This document shows positions 1 to 7,686 of a stretch of DNA of 64,000 nucleotides, piece after piece (position 1 is the first letter of the stretch; every line of letters starts with the position of its first letter). Below the pieces are notes generated by a model. The model was not told where the DNA came from and searched no databases. It was given only the letters and a program-made list of their open reading frames with translations. Source of the stretch: Kribbella sandramycini (GTDB lineage Bacteria; Actinomycetota; Actinomycetes; Propionibacteriales; Kribbellaceae); the NCBI RefSeq assembly GCF_013131805.1, contig NZ_JABJRC010000005.1:186001-250000 (forward strand), given 5' to 3'. The translations under genes were made by a program, and so were the position numbers.

Positions 1-789
1 GGCGATGACCAGGGAGGCGATCAGCACGTTCTGCGGCATCTGCGCGGACAGCGAGGCGATCCCGACGCTGATCGACATCTTGTCGGTCTCCGGCAACACG
101 AGCAGCGGCCAGACGAAGTCCTTCCAGACCGTCACCACGGACAGGATCGAGACCACGCCGAGGATCGGCCGGGAGATCGGCAGGATGATCGACCAGAGGA
201 TCCGCAGCGGCGAGGCGCCGTCGATCTCGGCGGCCTCGAGCAGCTCGCGCGGGATCGAGTCGAAGAACCGCTTCAGCAGGAAGACGAAGAAGCCGTTCGC
301 TGCCGCCGGCAACCAGATCGCCCAGGGCGTGTTCAGCAGATCCCAGTGCAGTAAGGGCAGATCCTTCGCGACCAGGTACGTCGGCAGCAACAGCACCATC
401 GGCGGGATCATCAGCGTCGCCAGCATCGCGCCCAGCACCAGCTTGCCGAGCACCGGGCGGAGTTTCGACAGCGCGTACGCCGCACTCACGTCGACCGCCA
501 GCGTGAACAGCCACGCGCCACCGGCGTACAGGGCGGTGTTCTTCAGGAAGACGCCGAGCTGCAGCTGCTCCCACGCATCCAGGTAGACGCTGAAGTCGAA
601 GTTCTGCGGGAAGAAGCTCGGCGGGATCTGAGCCAGCTCGTCCGGCGACTTCAGTGCGCCGGTGACCATCCAGTACAGCGGGAACACGAACGCGCCGGTG
701 AAGCCGATCACCACGACTACGAGCGTCGTCCAGTAGAGCGTGCGACCGAGCGGCGTCCGCAGGGACAGCGGGGAGACCAGGGTTCTCAT
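1..789 (-). CDS. Carbohydrate ABC transporter permease, MalG type (3' end outside window)
   Basis: Inner-membrane permease of a sugar importer of the CUT1 type. Reading the minus strand from the ATG at 789 gives an open frame to the window edge (263 codons, no stop), with an N-terminal membrane segment and, towards the C-terminal half, the EAA-type loop that docks on the ATPase: 'EAAEIDGASPLRILWSIILP'. The start overlaps the stop of the upstream permease gene by 4 bases (ATGA), so the two are translationally coupled. No ATPase gene is visible; actinobacteria often use a shared MsiK-type ATPase encoded elsewhere. The substrate cannot be read from the sequence. The gene is cut by the window, so its last few residues are not seen. 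Confidence 0.9.
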   Translation of the reverse strand, partial: MRTLVSPLSLRTPLGRTLYWTTLVVVVIGFTGAFVFPLYWMVTGALKSPDELAQIPPSFFPQNFDFSVYLDAWEQLQLGVFLKNTALYAGGAWLFTLAVDVSAAYALSKLRPVLGKLVLGAMLATLMIPPMVLLLPTYLVAKDLPLLHWDLLNTPWAIWLPAAANGFFVFLLKRFFDSIPRELLEAAEIDGASPLRILWSIILPISRPILGVVSILSVVTVWKDFVWPLLVLPETDKMSISVGIASLSAQMPQNVLIASLVIA

Positions 790-1739
790 CGCTCGGCCTC
801 CCGGGAAACGCGCAGGTAGATGGTGGAGAAGACCAGCAGCACGATCATCAGCATCAGGCCGAGCGCGCTACCGCCGCCGAAGTCGCCGAAGTTGAAGGCG
901 TACTGGTACATCAGGTAGGCGACCGTGACGGTCGCGTTCTCCGGGCCGCCGCCGGTCAGCAGGTACGGCTCGATGAAGACCTGCATGGTCGCGACCACCT
1001 GCAGCAGCAGCATCACCAGCAGGATCAGCTTGGTCTGCGGGATCGTCACGTGCAGGACGCGGCGGAACAGGCCGGCGCCGTCCAGCTCGGCGGACTCGTA
1101 CAGGTCGCCGGGGATGGACTGCAGGGCAGCCAGGTAGATCAGCGTGCCGGTGCCGAGGTTCATCCAGGTCGAAACCAGGACGAGGCTGACGAGCGCCGTA
1201 CTGGTCGAGTCCAGCCAGGCGAGCGGCGGGATGCCGACGCTGCCGAGGACCTGGTTGAACAGACCCGCGCCCGGGTCGTAGAACCATTTGAACAGCAGGA
1301 CGGCGACGGCCGGCGGCAGCATCACCGGCAGGTACACGACGAAGCGCAGGTAGCCGACGGCGTGTTTGAGCTCGTTGAGGACGACGGCCAGCACGAACGG
1401 GACGGCGTACCCGATGACCAGCGCGAGACCGCTGAAGATCGCGGTGTTCAGCCAGGCCGACCGGAACGCCGGGTCCTCGATGACCGTGCGGAAGTTGTCG
1501 AAACCGACCCACTTCCCCGGGTCGACGAAGTTGTTCTCCTGGAAGCTCAGGATCACCTCGCGGACCATCGGATACCAGGAGAACAAGGCGAAACAGATCA
1601 GTGCCCCGCAGAGGAACCCGTACGCCGTGAGGTTGCGCCCGACCGCGCGCCGGAGCGCGCCGCGGCGGTCCTCGTCCGGGCGCGAGCCCGCCGTCCTCAC
1701 GTGCTGAGGACGGCGAACCCGCTCTTGGGTGACAGTCAT
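786..1739 (-). CDS. Carbohydrate ABC transporter permease, MalF type
   Basis: 317-residue integral membrane protein, partner of the MalG-type permease just downstream. A basic cytoplasmic N-terminus is followed by a first membrane helix (roughly residues 38-58, 'YGFLCGALICFALFSW') and five more hydrophobic segments; the EAA loop is present near residue 217 ('ESAELDGAGLFRRVLHVTIP'). Length matches the family. Its ATG overlaps the stop of the solute-binding protein gene by one base (TAATG) and its own stop overlaps the next start, so the three transporter genes form one tightly packed operon. Substrate is unknown. Confidence 0.93.
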   Translation of the reverse strand: MTVTQERVRRPQHVRTAGSRPDEDRRGALRRAVGRNLTAYGFLCGALICFALFSWYPMVREVILSFQENNFVDPGKWVGFDNFRTVIEDPAFRSAWLNTAIFSGLALVIGYAVPFVLAVVLNELKHAVGYLRFVVYLPVMLPPAVAVLLFKWFYDPGAGLFNQVLGSVGIPPLAWLDSTSTALVSLVLVSTWMNLGTGTLIYLAALQSIPGDLYESAELDGAGLFRRVLHVTIPQTKLILLVMLLLQVVATMQVFIEPYLLTGGGPENATVTVAYLMYQYAFNFGDFGGGSALGLMLMIVLLVFSTIYLRVSREAER

Positions 1740-3112
1740 TACGTGTTCTTCGCCAGGATCTTGTTGGCCTTGGACTCCGCGTCGCCGAGGAGTTTGTCGA
1801 TATCGGCGTCCTTGCGGGTCAGCACCGCGGACATCGCGACGTCGAGGACGGCGTACAGCTCCTGTGCCTTCGGCGGCTCGAGCTTGTTGGTGATCGTCGA
1901 CTGCGCCGTCACGTACGGCGTGAAGTGGTCGACCGGAACGGTGGCGAACTGCTTGCGGAGGGCAACGATCTCCTTACCCGGCGCGGAGTCGCCGTACAGG
2001 TCCGGGATCGGCAGGCCGACCGGGCGGCCCTGCTCCTTGGCCCGCGCGTAGTTGAACTGGCCCTGACCCGGCGTGAGCTCGTGGAACTCCAGCCAGAGCA
2101 GGCCCGCCTTGATCTTTTCCGGCGAGGCCTTCGGGTTGAACATGTACCCGTCGCCGCCGCTCAGCGACGACTTACCCTCGGACTCCGGGACGGCGGTGAC
2201 GCCATAGTCCTCGAACTTGCCCTGGAAGTCGTTGTTCACCGACTGGACGACGTCCGGCGCGCCGATCATCATGCCAAGCTTGCCGGAACCCATCATCCGC
2301 ATCAGGTCCTCCCACTGCAGCAGCTGCTTGCTGCCCATGGAGTTGTCGTCCCAACGCATCTTCTTCAGGTTCTCCAGCACCGCTTTACCCTCGGGGCTGT
2401 TGAAGGCGGCCGTCTTGCCGTCGTCGCCGACCATCGAGCCGCCGCGCGCGTACAGCGACGCGGCGAAGTGCCAGCCGCCGGTGTTGCCGGCGGAGTACTC
2501 ACCGAAGCCGGTGTAGCCGGCGCCGAGCCCGGCGATCTTCTTCGCGGCCTCCTGGACCTCGGCCCAGGTCTTCGGCGGGGCGTCCGGGTTCAGCCCGGCC
2601 TGGGTGAACAGCTTGCGGTTGTAGACCAGGCCCATGTTGTAGTTGTTCCGCGGCAGGCCGTAGGTCTTGTCGCCGTCCTTGAACACGCCCTGGACGTCGG
2701 GGCGCAGGTCCTTGGCGGCCTTGACGTCGCCGACGTACTGGCTGATGTCGGCGGCCTGCCGCGCCTTGATGATCTTCTGGACGTCGGTGTAGTAGACGTA
2801 GAAGACATCCTCCTGGGTCCCGCCGGCCAGCTTCGCCTGGAAGGTGTCCGGGTTGATACAGGGGAACGCGTCCTTGCTCTCGACCGTGATGTTCGGGTGC
2901 AGTTTCTGGAACGCGGCGACGTCGGCGTCCCAGCCCTCCCGCTCCTTCGGATTGCTCTTCGGCGGCTGGCAGCCGACCGTGATGGTCACCTTGCCGTCCG
3001 CCCCGCCGGAGCCTTGGGCTCCCGGCTTGTCGTCCCCCGAACCACAGGACGCGGCCACCAGCCCGAGTCCCGCCACCAGCAACAGGCTGAGCCCGCGGCG
3101 CCTTGTCGTCAT
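1739..3112 (-). CDS. Extracellular sugar-binding lipoprotein of ABC importer
   Basis: 457-residue solute-binding protein (SBP family 1) that captures a sugar outside the membrane and hands it to the two permeases encoded downstream. The N-terminus is a lipoprotein signal: basic MTTRRR, hydrophobic core, lipobox AASC with Cys about residue 23. The frame is open 17 codons further upstream, but the ATG at 3112 is preferred because it directly precedes the signal peptide and has a purine-rich GAGAGGG about 6-8 bases upstream. Internal motifs such as 'DVFYVYYTDVQKI' and 'GMMIGAPDVVQSV' are typical of maltose/trehalose-type binding proteins. First gene of the operon; the promoter and an operator-like palindrome lie just upstream. 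Confidence 0.93.
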   Translation of the reverse strand: MTTRRRGLSLLLVAGLGLVAASCGSGDDKPGAQGSGGADGKVTITVGCQPPKSNPKEREGWDADVAAFQKLHPNITVESKDAFPCINPDTFQAKLAGGTQEDVFYVYYTDVQKIIKARQAADISQYVGDVKAAKDLRPDVQGVFKDGDKTYGLPRNNYNMGLVYNRKLFTQAGLNPDAPPKTWAEVQEAAKKIAGLGAGYTGFGEYSAGNTGGWHFAASLYARGGSMVGDDGKTAAFNSPEGKAVLENLKKMRWDDNSMGSKQLLQWEDLMRMMGSGKLGMMIGAPDVVQSVNNDFQGKFEDYGVTAVPESEGKSSLSGGDGYMFNPKASPEKIKAGLLWLEFHELTPGQGQFNYARAKEQGRPVGLPIPDLYGDSAPGKEIVALRKQFATVPVDHFTPYVTAQSTITNKLEPPKAQELYAVLDVAMSAVLTRKDADIDKLLGDAESKANKILAKNT

Positions 3113-3142
3113 CTTCAACCCTCTCCCTCGACTCTGCGCCAC

Positions 3143-3171
3143 ACCGTAGGGTTGTCGACACATGAGCGCAA
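3143..3171 (-). promoter_or_regulatory. Predicted promoter of the sugar ABC operon
   Basis: On the minus strand a -35-like TTGCGC (3171-3166) and a -10-like TACGGT (3148-3143) are separated by 17 bases, placing the transcript start about 24 bases before the ATG at 3112. Hexamers match the consensus only partly, so this is a by-eye prediction. Confidence 0.4.
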
Positions 3172-3190
3172 TACTTCAAGAGAAGATTGC
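3168..3190. promoter_or_regulatory. Imperfect palindrome, candidate LacI-family operator
   Basis: GCAATACTTC and GAAGATTGC face each other around a 4-base centre and differ by one bulged base. The site overlaps the predicted -35 box of the ABC operon, the position expected for repression by the adjacent LacI-family regulator. A related GCAA-N4-TTGC element lies in that regulator's own promoter. Inferred; no binding data. Confidence 0.4.
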
Positions 3191-3234
3191 AAAAACGTGA
3201 CTTGTTTCAGGATGCGGTCACGCCTGAACGCAGG

Positions 3235-3266
3235 AATGCCCCGTTCACCTGCGTGAACGGGGCATT
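3235..3266. terminator. Hairpin downstream of lacI-type gene
   Basis: A perfect 13-base inverted repeat (AATGCCCCGTTCA and TGAACGGGGCATT) around a 6-base loop lies 11 bases beyond the stop of the regulator gene. There is no clear U tract, as is common for actinobacterial terminators. It separates the regulator's transcript from the ABC operon that follows on the same strand. Confidence 0.6.
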
Positions 3267-3277
3267 ACCGGTAGTAG

Positions 3278-4270
3278 CTAGCCGCGGGCGCGCGCGGTGG
3301 ACGCGCGGACCACCAACTCCGGCTCGAAGAGCAGCTCGTCGGCCGCCACCGCGGCGCGCTCGATCAGCGCCATCAACATCTCGACGGCGGCCCGGCCCAT
3401 GGCGTCGATCGGCTGCCGGACGGTCGTGAGGGGCGGGTCGGTGCAGTTCATCATCGCGGAGTCGTCGTACCCGATGACCGAGACGTCGCCGGGGACGTCG
3501 AGCCCGGCGCGGCGGACGGCGCGGATGACGCCGAGGGCGAGGATGTCGCTGGCGCAGACGATGCCGGTGACGCCGGCCGCGACCAGCCGGGTGGCGGCGG
3601 CGTGGCCGCCCTCGAGGGAGAACATCGTGTGCTCGACAAGCTTCGGGTCCGCCTCGTCGGAGGCCAGGAACGCGTCGAGTTTGCGGCGCGACGGGATGTG
3701 GTCACGCGGGCCGAGGACCATGCCGATCCGGCGGTGGCCGAGCGTGCGCAGGTGGCCGATCGCCATCTCCGCGGCGACATGGTCGTCGGACGAGACCTGC
3801 GGAAAACCGAGGTGGTCGACGGCCGCGTTGACCAGCACGGTCGGCAGCTTCCGCTCCTGGATCAGCTCGTAGTGACCGTGCGGCGCATCTGCCTGCGAGT
3901 AGAACCCACCGGCGAAGACCACGCCGGAAACCTGCTGCTGGAGGAGCAGATCGACGTAGTCCGCCTCGGAGACGCCGCCGACCGTCCGGGTGCAGAGCAA
4001 GGAGGTGAAACCTTGCTGCGCCAGCGCTCCCCCGACAACCTCCGCGAACGCCGGGAAGATCGGGTTCTGCAACTCCGGCAACACCAGCCCGACCAGCCGC
4101 GCCCGATCACCGCGCAGCTGGGTCGGACGCTCGTACCCCAGCACGTCGAGCGCGGTGAGCACCGCTTCCCGCGTCGCCTCGGACACCCCGGGCTTGCCGT
4201 TCAGCACGCGACTCACGGTCGCCTCACTGACGCCGACCTTCTTGGCCACCTCTGCAAGTCGTCGAGTCAT
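3278..4270 (-). CDS. LacI-family transcriptional regulator
   Basis: 330-residue sugar-responsive regulator. The N-terminus carries the LacI helix-turn-helix and hinge ('LAEVAKKVGVSEATVSRVLN', residues 5-24), followed by a periplasmic-binding-like effector domain starting near 'RLVGLVLPELQNPIFP'. It lies immediately upstream of, and on the same strand as, the sugar ABC operon, so it very likely represses that operon and itself. A well-formed promoter whose -10 lies 7 bases from the ATG suggests a leaderless mRNA. The ligand is not predictable; it is presumably the transported sugar or a derivative. Confidence 0.92.
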   Translation of the reverse strand: MTRRLAEVAKKVGVSEATVSRVLNGKPGVSEATREAVLTALDVLGYERPTQLRGDRARLVGLVLPELQNPIFPAFAEVVGGALAQQGFTSLLCTRTVGGVSEADYVDLLLQQQVSGVVFAGGFYSQADAPHGHYELIQERKLPTVLVNAAVDHLGFPQVSSDDHVAAEMAIGHLRTLGHRRIGMVLGPRDHIPSRRKLDAFLASDEADPKLVEHTMFSLEGGHAAATRLVAAGVTGIVCASDILALGVIRAVRRAGLDVPGDVSVIGYDDSAMMNCTDPPLTTVRQPIDAMGRAAVEMLMALIERAAVAADELLFEPELVVRASTARARG

Positions 4271-4277
4271 GACGCAA

Positions 4278-4307
4278 ACAATACGCCTACCTACGCAAAT
4301 TCTTGCA
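4278..4307 (-). promoter_or_regulatory. Promoter and operator-like site of the lacI-type gene (leaderless)
   Basis: On the minus strand TGCAAG (4307-4302) and TATTGT (4283-4278) are 18 bases apart. The expected start point, 4271-4270, coincides with the ATG at 4270, implying a leaderless transcript. The palindrome GCAA-N4-TTGC (4295-4306) overlaps the -35 box, fitting autorepression. Confidence 0.45.
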
Positions 4308-4367
4308 CCGGCTTACGTTGGGTGGAATCAGCTGCCTGAGTGGTCAGGATGCTGACAGACTGGGCTC

Positions 4368-5588
4368 GTGCCTCGATTCGTCGCCACCCGTCCGGACACC
4401 GGTCTGCTGTCGCTTCCGTGGGACATCCCGCTGGAGGACTGGCCCGAGGAGCAGCTGGTCGCGCTGCCGCGCGGTATCTCGCGGCACGTCGTCCGCTTCG
4501 TCCGGGTGAACGGGACGGTGTACGCGATCAAGGAGGTGCTCGAACACCTCGCGCTGCACGAGTACCGGCTGCTCCGCGATCTGGAGCGGCTGGAGGCGCC
4601 GTCCGTCGAGCCGGTCGGCGTCATCACCGACCGCGTCGACCGTCACGGCGAGCCAATCGACTCGATCCTGATCACCCGGCATCTGCAGTTCTCGCTGCCG
4701 TACCGCGCGCTGTTCTCCAGCACGCTGCGCCCCGACACGGTGAACCGGCTGATCGACGCGCTGGTCGCGCTGATCGTCCGGCTGCACCTGCTCGGCTTCT
4801 TCTGGGGCGACTGCTCGCTGTCCAACACCCTGTTCCGGCGCGACGCCGGCGCGTTCGCGGCGTACCTGGTGGACGCCGAGACCGGCGAGCTGCACCAGGA
4901 GATCTCCAGCGGCCAGCGCGCGCACGATCTCTACACGGCCGAGATCAACCTGTTCGGCGAGCTGCTCGACCTGCAGGAGGGCGGCCTGCTCGACGAGTCG
5001 CTCGACCCGCAGGAGATCGTCCAGTCCATCCAGGACCGGTACGAGGCGCTCTGGGCCGAGCTGACCGCGCCCGAGGAGTTCGCCACCGACGAGATGCACC
5101 GCCTGGACTCGCGGATCCGCCGGCTGAACGAGCTGGGCTTCGACGTCGCCGAGATCGACATCATCACCGACTGGGACGGCAGCCAGGTCCGCATCCAGCC
5201 CAAGGTGGTGGACGCCGGTCACCACACTCGCCGGCTGATCCGCTTGACCGGCCTGGACGTCGAGGAGAACCAGGCCCGGCGCCTGCTCAACGACCTCGAC
5301 TCGTACGCCGCCGCGACCGATCAGCAGAACGAGGACGAGGAGATCGTCGCCCACCAGTGGCTGACGGAGGTCTTCGAGCCCGTCGTCCGCGCCGTCCCGC
5401 GGGACCTGAAACGCAAACTCGAGCCGGCCGAGGTCTTCCACGAGGTCCTGGAACATCGGTGGTTCCTCTCCGAGCAGGCCGGCCACGAGGTCGACACCAT
5501 GGAGGCGGCTCGCTCGTACGTCGAGGACGTCCTGAGCGCCAAGCCCGACGAGAAGCTCGCGCTGCCGACGGTTCCGGACAACCCATAG
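4368..5588 (+). CDS. DUF4032 family protein with kinase-like N-terminal domain
   Basis: 406-residue cytoplasmic protein of an actinobacterial family whose N-terminal half resembles lipopolysaccharide/protein kinases. Visible kinase-like elements are the Lys in 'VYAIKEVLEH', the catalytic-loop-like 'LHLLGFFWGDCSLSNTLF' (about residues 143-160) and the DxE in 'YLVDAETGEL'. The C-terminal half (from about residue 230) fits DUF4032. No signal peptide or membrane segment. GTG start at 4368 is chosen because the conserved protein begins there. It stands alone, between the divergent lacI-type gene and a sigma factor gene. Function is unknown; phosphotransfer is inferred only. Confidence 0.8.
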   Translation: MPRFVATRPDTGLLSLPWDIPLEDWPEEQLVALPRGISRHVVRFVRVNGTVYAIKEVLEHLALHEYRLLRDLERLEAPSVEPVGVITDRVDRHGEPIDSILITRHLQFSLPYRALFSSTLRPDTVNRLIDALVALIVRLHLLGFFWGDCSLSNTLFRRDAGAFAAYLVDAETGELHQEISSGQRAHDLYTAEINLFGELLDLQEGGLLDESLDPQEIVQSIQDRYEALWAELTAPEEFATDEMHRLDSRIRRLNELGFDVAEIDIITDWDGSQVRIQPKVVDAGHHTRRLIRLTGLDVEENQARRLLNDLDSYAAATDQQNEDEEIVAHQWLTEVFEPVVRAVPRDLKRKLEPAEVFHEVLEHRWFLSEQAGHEVDTMEAARSYVEDVLSAKPDEKLALPTVPDNP

Positions 5589-5631
5589 GCCGCGATGCAA
5601 CATTCGGCTGCCGCCGAGCGTGTTGTCAGGT

Positions 5632-5946
5632 ATGGACCGGCCTGACTTCGACGACTGGGTGGCGCAGCGGGGCGCGGCGTTGCTGCGCTTCGCCTACCTG
5701 GTGACGCGCGATCACGGGCGGGCCGAGGAGGCAGTGCAGGACGCGCTGCTCTCGACGTACTCACGCTGGAAGCGCGCGACACTGCCCACCAAACAGCGGG
5801 CAGCCGTCGTACTGCGCTACTACGAGGACCTGCCCGACGCGGACATCGCGGTCATTCTCGGCTGCTCACCCGCCACCGTCCGCTCCCAGATCCACCGCGC
5901 GCTGGCCAGCCTGCGCGAAACGCTGACCGAGGAGGTCAACCGCTGA
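5632..5946 (+). CDS. SigE-family sigma-70 factor with internal deletion
   Basis: 104-residue remnant of an extracytoplasmic-function sigma factor. Region 2 begins normally ('LLRFAYLVTRDHGRAEEAVQ', about residues 17-36) and continues to 'STYSRWKR', but then runs directly into region 4 ('LPTKQRAAVVLRYYEDLPDA'). Family members have about 50-60 residues here: the end of region 2 (core-binding and -10 recognition) and the linker. The join is in frame and both halves look intact, including the region-4 helix-turn-helix 'GCSPATVRSQIHRALASLRE'. ATG at 5632 is preferred; an in-frame GTG lies at 5620. It overlaps the next gene (TGATG). It probably cannot act as a normal sigma factor. Confidence 0.82.
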   Translation: MDRPDFDDWVAQRGAALLRFAYLVTRDHGRAEEAVQDALLSTYSRWKRATLPTKQRAAVVLRYYEDLPDADIAVILGCSPATVRSQIHRALASLRETLTEEVNR

Positions 5947-6818
5947 TGGATGTTTCTGAGCAGCAGGTCACGGAGAGCCTCGCCCGGCACGCGGCCGACG
6001 CCCCCTCCGATCACGGGCTGCTGACGCGCTTCCACAGCCGTCGGCGCCGCCGTAGTACCGGTCGGGCCGTGGGCGCCGCCGTACTGGCCGCAGCTGCGGT
6101 CGCTACTACCTTCACCGCCGCCAACACCCTCCGCACCGAGCCGCAGCTGGCGCAGGTCGGCCCGGCCAAGGCGGGTTGGCGGTGGGAGTCGTACAAGACC
6201 GCGACCATCCAGGTGCCGGCCGACTGGACGAACTACATCGCCGGTCCGGCGCCTTGCACGTTCATGAGGGACAACAAGCCGGTGGTCGGCCGGCTGTACG
6301 ACTGGCAGGACCGGCAGCGGTACACCTGTACGACGGCCTTCCTGCCGCCGTCACGACGGCAGCCGTACGTCTGGTTCGACGATGTTCAGGCGCCCGGGGT
6401 GAAGCGGTACGACGACGGTTGGTCGGAGGAGACGCTGCTCGTCGGCGGTACGAAGATCAGCGTGCTCGCACCGACCGATGAGCTCCGCCTGCAGATCGTC
6501 GAATCCGCCCGGCCGATCACCGGCGCCGACGCCTACGGCTGCACGCCGAAAGACACGCTCCGCACCGATCTGCCGTCGAACGATCCGGCCGACGGTGCCA
6601 ACGTGTGCGAGTACTACAAAGGGCAGCTGGTGGCCGCGTCACATATACCGCCCAGGAGGGCCGCACAGCTCAGCCGCTCGCTGGCAGCGGAGTCGTATCT
6701 ACAGCCCGCTTCACCGGCCCCTGGTTGTAGTGGGCAAGGCGCCAGCACCTACGTCGTCACACTGTTTCCGGGACGACCAGCTGGACCGGTCGCTTCTACT
6801 ACGACCCATGCGTCGTAG
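5946..6818 (+). CDS. Membrane-anchored partner of the SigE-type factor, C-terminus frameshifted
   Basis: 290-residue protein translationally coupled to the sigma factor gene. A short cytoplasmic stretch with basic SRRRRRSTGR precedes one membrane helix (about residues 41-60) and an extracytoplasmic domain with several Cys residues. Genes in this position often encode a membrane partner or anti-sigma-like protein, but no zinc anti-sigma motif is seen. The frame ends in a nonsense-looking tail (GRPAGPVASTTTHAS). Removing two bases near 6759-6760 (a CACAC stretch) restores a sensible extension, 'TVSGTTSWTGRFYYDPCVVD', running to a TAG at 6920-6922. It is therefore probably a frameshifted gene of about 324 residues, or carries a sequencing error. 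Confidence 0.7.
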   Translation: MDVSEQQVTESLARHAADAPSDHGLLTRFHSRRRRRSTGRAVGAAVLAAAAVATTFTAANTLRTEPQLAQVGPAKAGWRWESYKTATIQVPADWTNYIAGPAPCTFMRDNKPVVGRLYDWQDRQRYTCTTAFLPPSRRQPYVWFDDVQAPGVKRYDDGWSEETLLVGGTKISVLAPTDELRLQIVESARPITGADAYGCTPKDTLRTDLPSNDPADGANVCEYYKGQLVAASHIPPRRAAQLSRSLAAESYLQPASPAPGCSGQGASTYVVTLFPGRPAGPVASTTTHAS

Positions 6819-6918
6819 ATCAGCTACCTGGCATCCTGGCCCTACGGGACGGACCGCACCGCCCGTTCGACCCGAGCCAGGTGCACGACCCGCCCGGCCC
6901 GGTCACCCCGCCGGAGCG

Positions 6919-7686
6919 TTAGCGCGGGGGCATGCGGAGGGCGCCGTCCAGCCTGATGACCTCGCCGTTGAGGAGCTGGTTGTCGAGGATGTGGGTGACC
7001 AGAGCGGCGTACTCGGCGGGTTTGCCGAGGCGGGACGGGTACGGGATGGCCTGGCCCAGTTGCTCGCGGGTCTCCTCCGGGAGGCCGGCGAGCATGGGGG
7101 TTTCCATCGTGCCGGGGGCGATGGTGACGACGCGGATGGCTTTGTCGGCCAGGTCGCGCGCGGCGGTGAGGGTGAGGCCGACGATGCCACCCTTGCTGGC
7201 GGCGTAGGCGGCTTGACCGATCTGGCCGTCGTACGCGGCGATGGAGGCGGTCATCACGATGACGCCGCGGTCGCCGTCGGGGGCGGCGTCCAGGGCGAGC
7301 ATCCGCTCGGCGGCGAGGCGGACGACGTTGAAGGTGCCGATCAGGTTGACCTCGATCACCTGCCGGAAGGTTGCCAGCGGCAACGGCCCTTTCCGGCCGA
7401 CGACCCGGCCGGGGGTGGCGATCCCGGCGCAGGTGACGACGACGCGCAGGTCGCCGAGGGCGGCCGCGGCGTCCAGGGCGGCGGTCACCGCGGTCTCGTC
7501 GGTGACGTCGGCCGGAGCGAAGACGACCCGGTCGCCCAGCTCGTCCGCGACGGCCTTACCTGCCGACGACGGCAGGTCGACGATCACGACGCCGAGCCCG
7601 TCGGCGGCCAGCCGCCGTACGGTCGCCTCGCCGAGCCCGGAACCACCGCCGGTGACGAGGGCGACATCGGTCGGGCTGAACTTCAT
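6919..7686 (-). CDS. SDR-family 3-hydroxyacyl-CoA dehydrogenase-like protein
   Basis: 255-residue short-chain dehydrogenase/reductase. The NAD(P) site 'LVTGGGSGLGEATVRRLAAD' (residues 10-29), an acidic residue after beta-2 ('VIVDLPSS') favouring NAD(H), and the catalytic Ser/Tyr-x3-Lys set ('MTASIAAYDGQIGQAAYAAS', then K) are complete. It most resembles type-2 3-hydroxyacyl-CoA dehydrogenases (HSD17B10-like), which fits its coupling to an acyl-CoA dehydrogenase gene (ATGA overlap). Together they would carry out the first oxidation and the later alcohol oxidation in acyl-CoA beta-oxidation, perhaps of a branched-chain acid. Its stop overlaps the restored end of the facing frameshifted gene. 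Confidence 0.9.
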   Translation of the reverse strand: MKFSPTDVALVTGGGSGLGEATVRRLAADGLGVVIVDLPSSAGKAVADELGDRVVFAPADVTDETAVTAALDAAAALGDLRVVVTCAGIATPGRVVGRKGPLPLATFRQVIEVNLIGTFNVVRLAAERMLALDAAPDGDRGVIVMTASIAAYDGQIGQAAYAASKGGIVGLTLTAARDLADKAIRVVTIAPGTMETPMLAGLPEETREQLGQAIPYPSRLGKPAEYAALVTHILDNQLLNGEVIRLDGALRMPPR

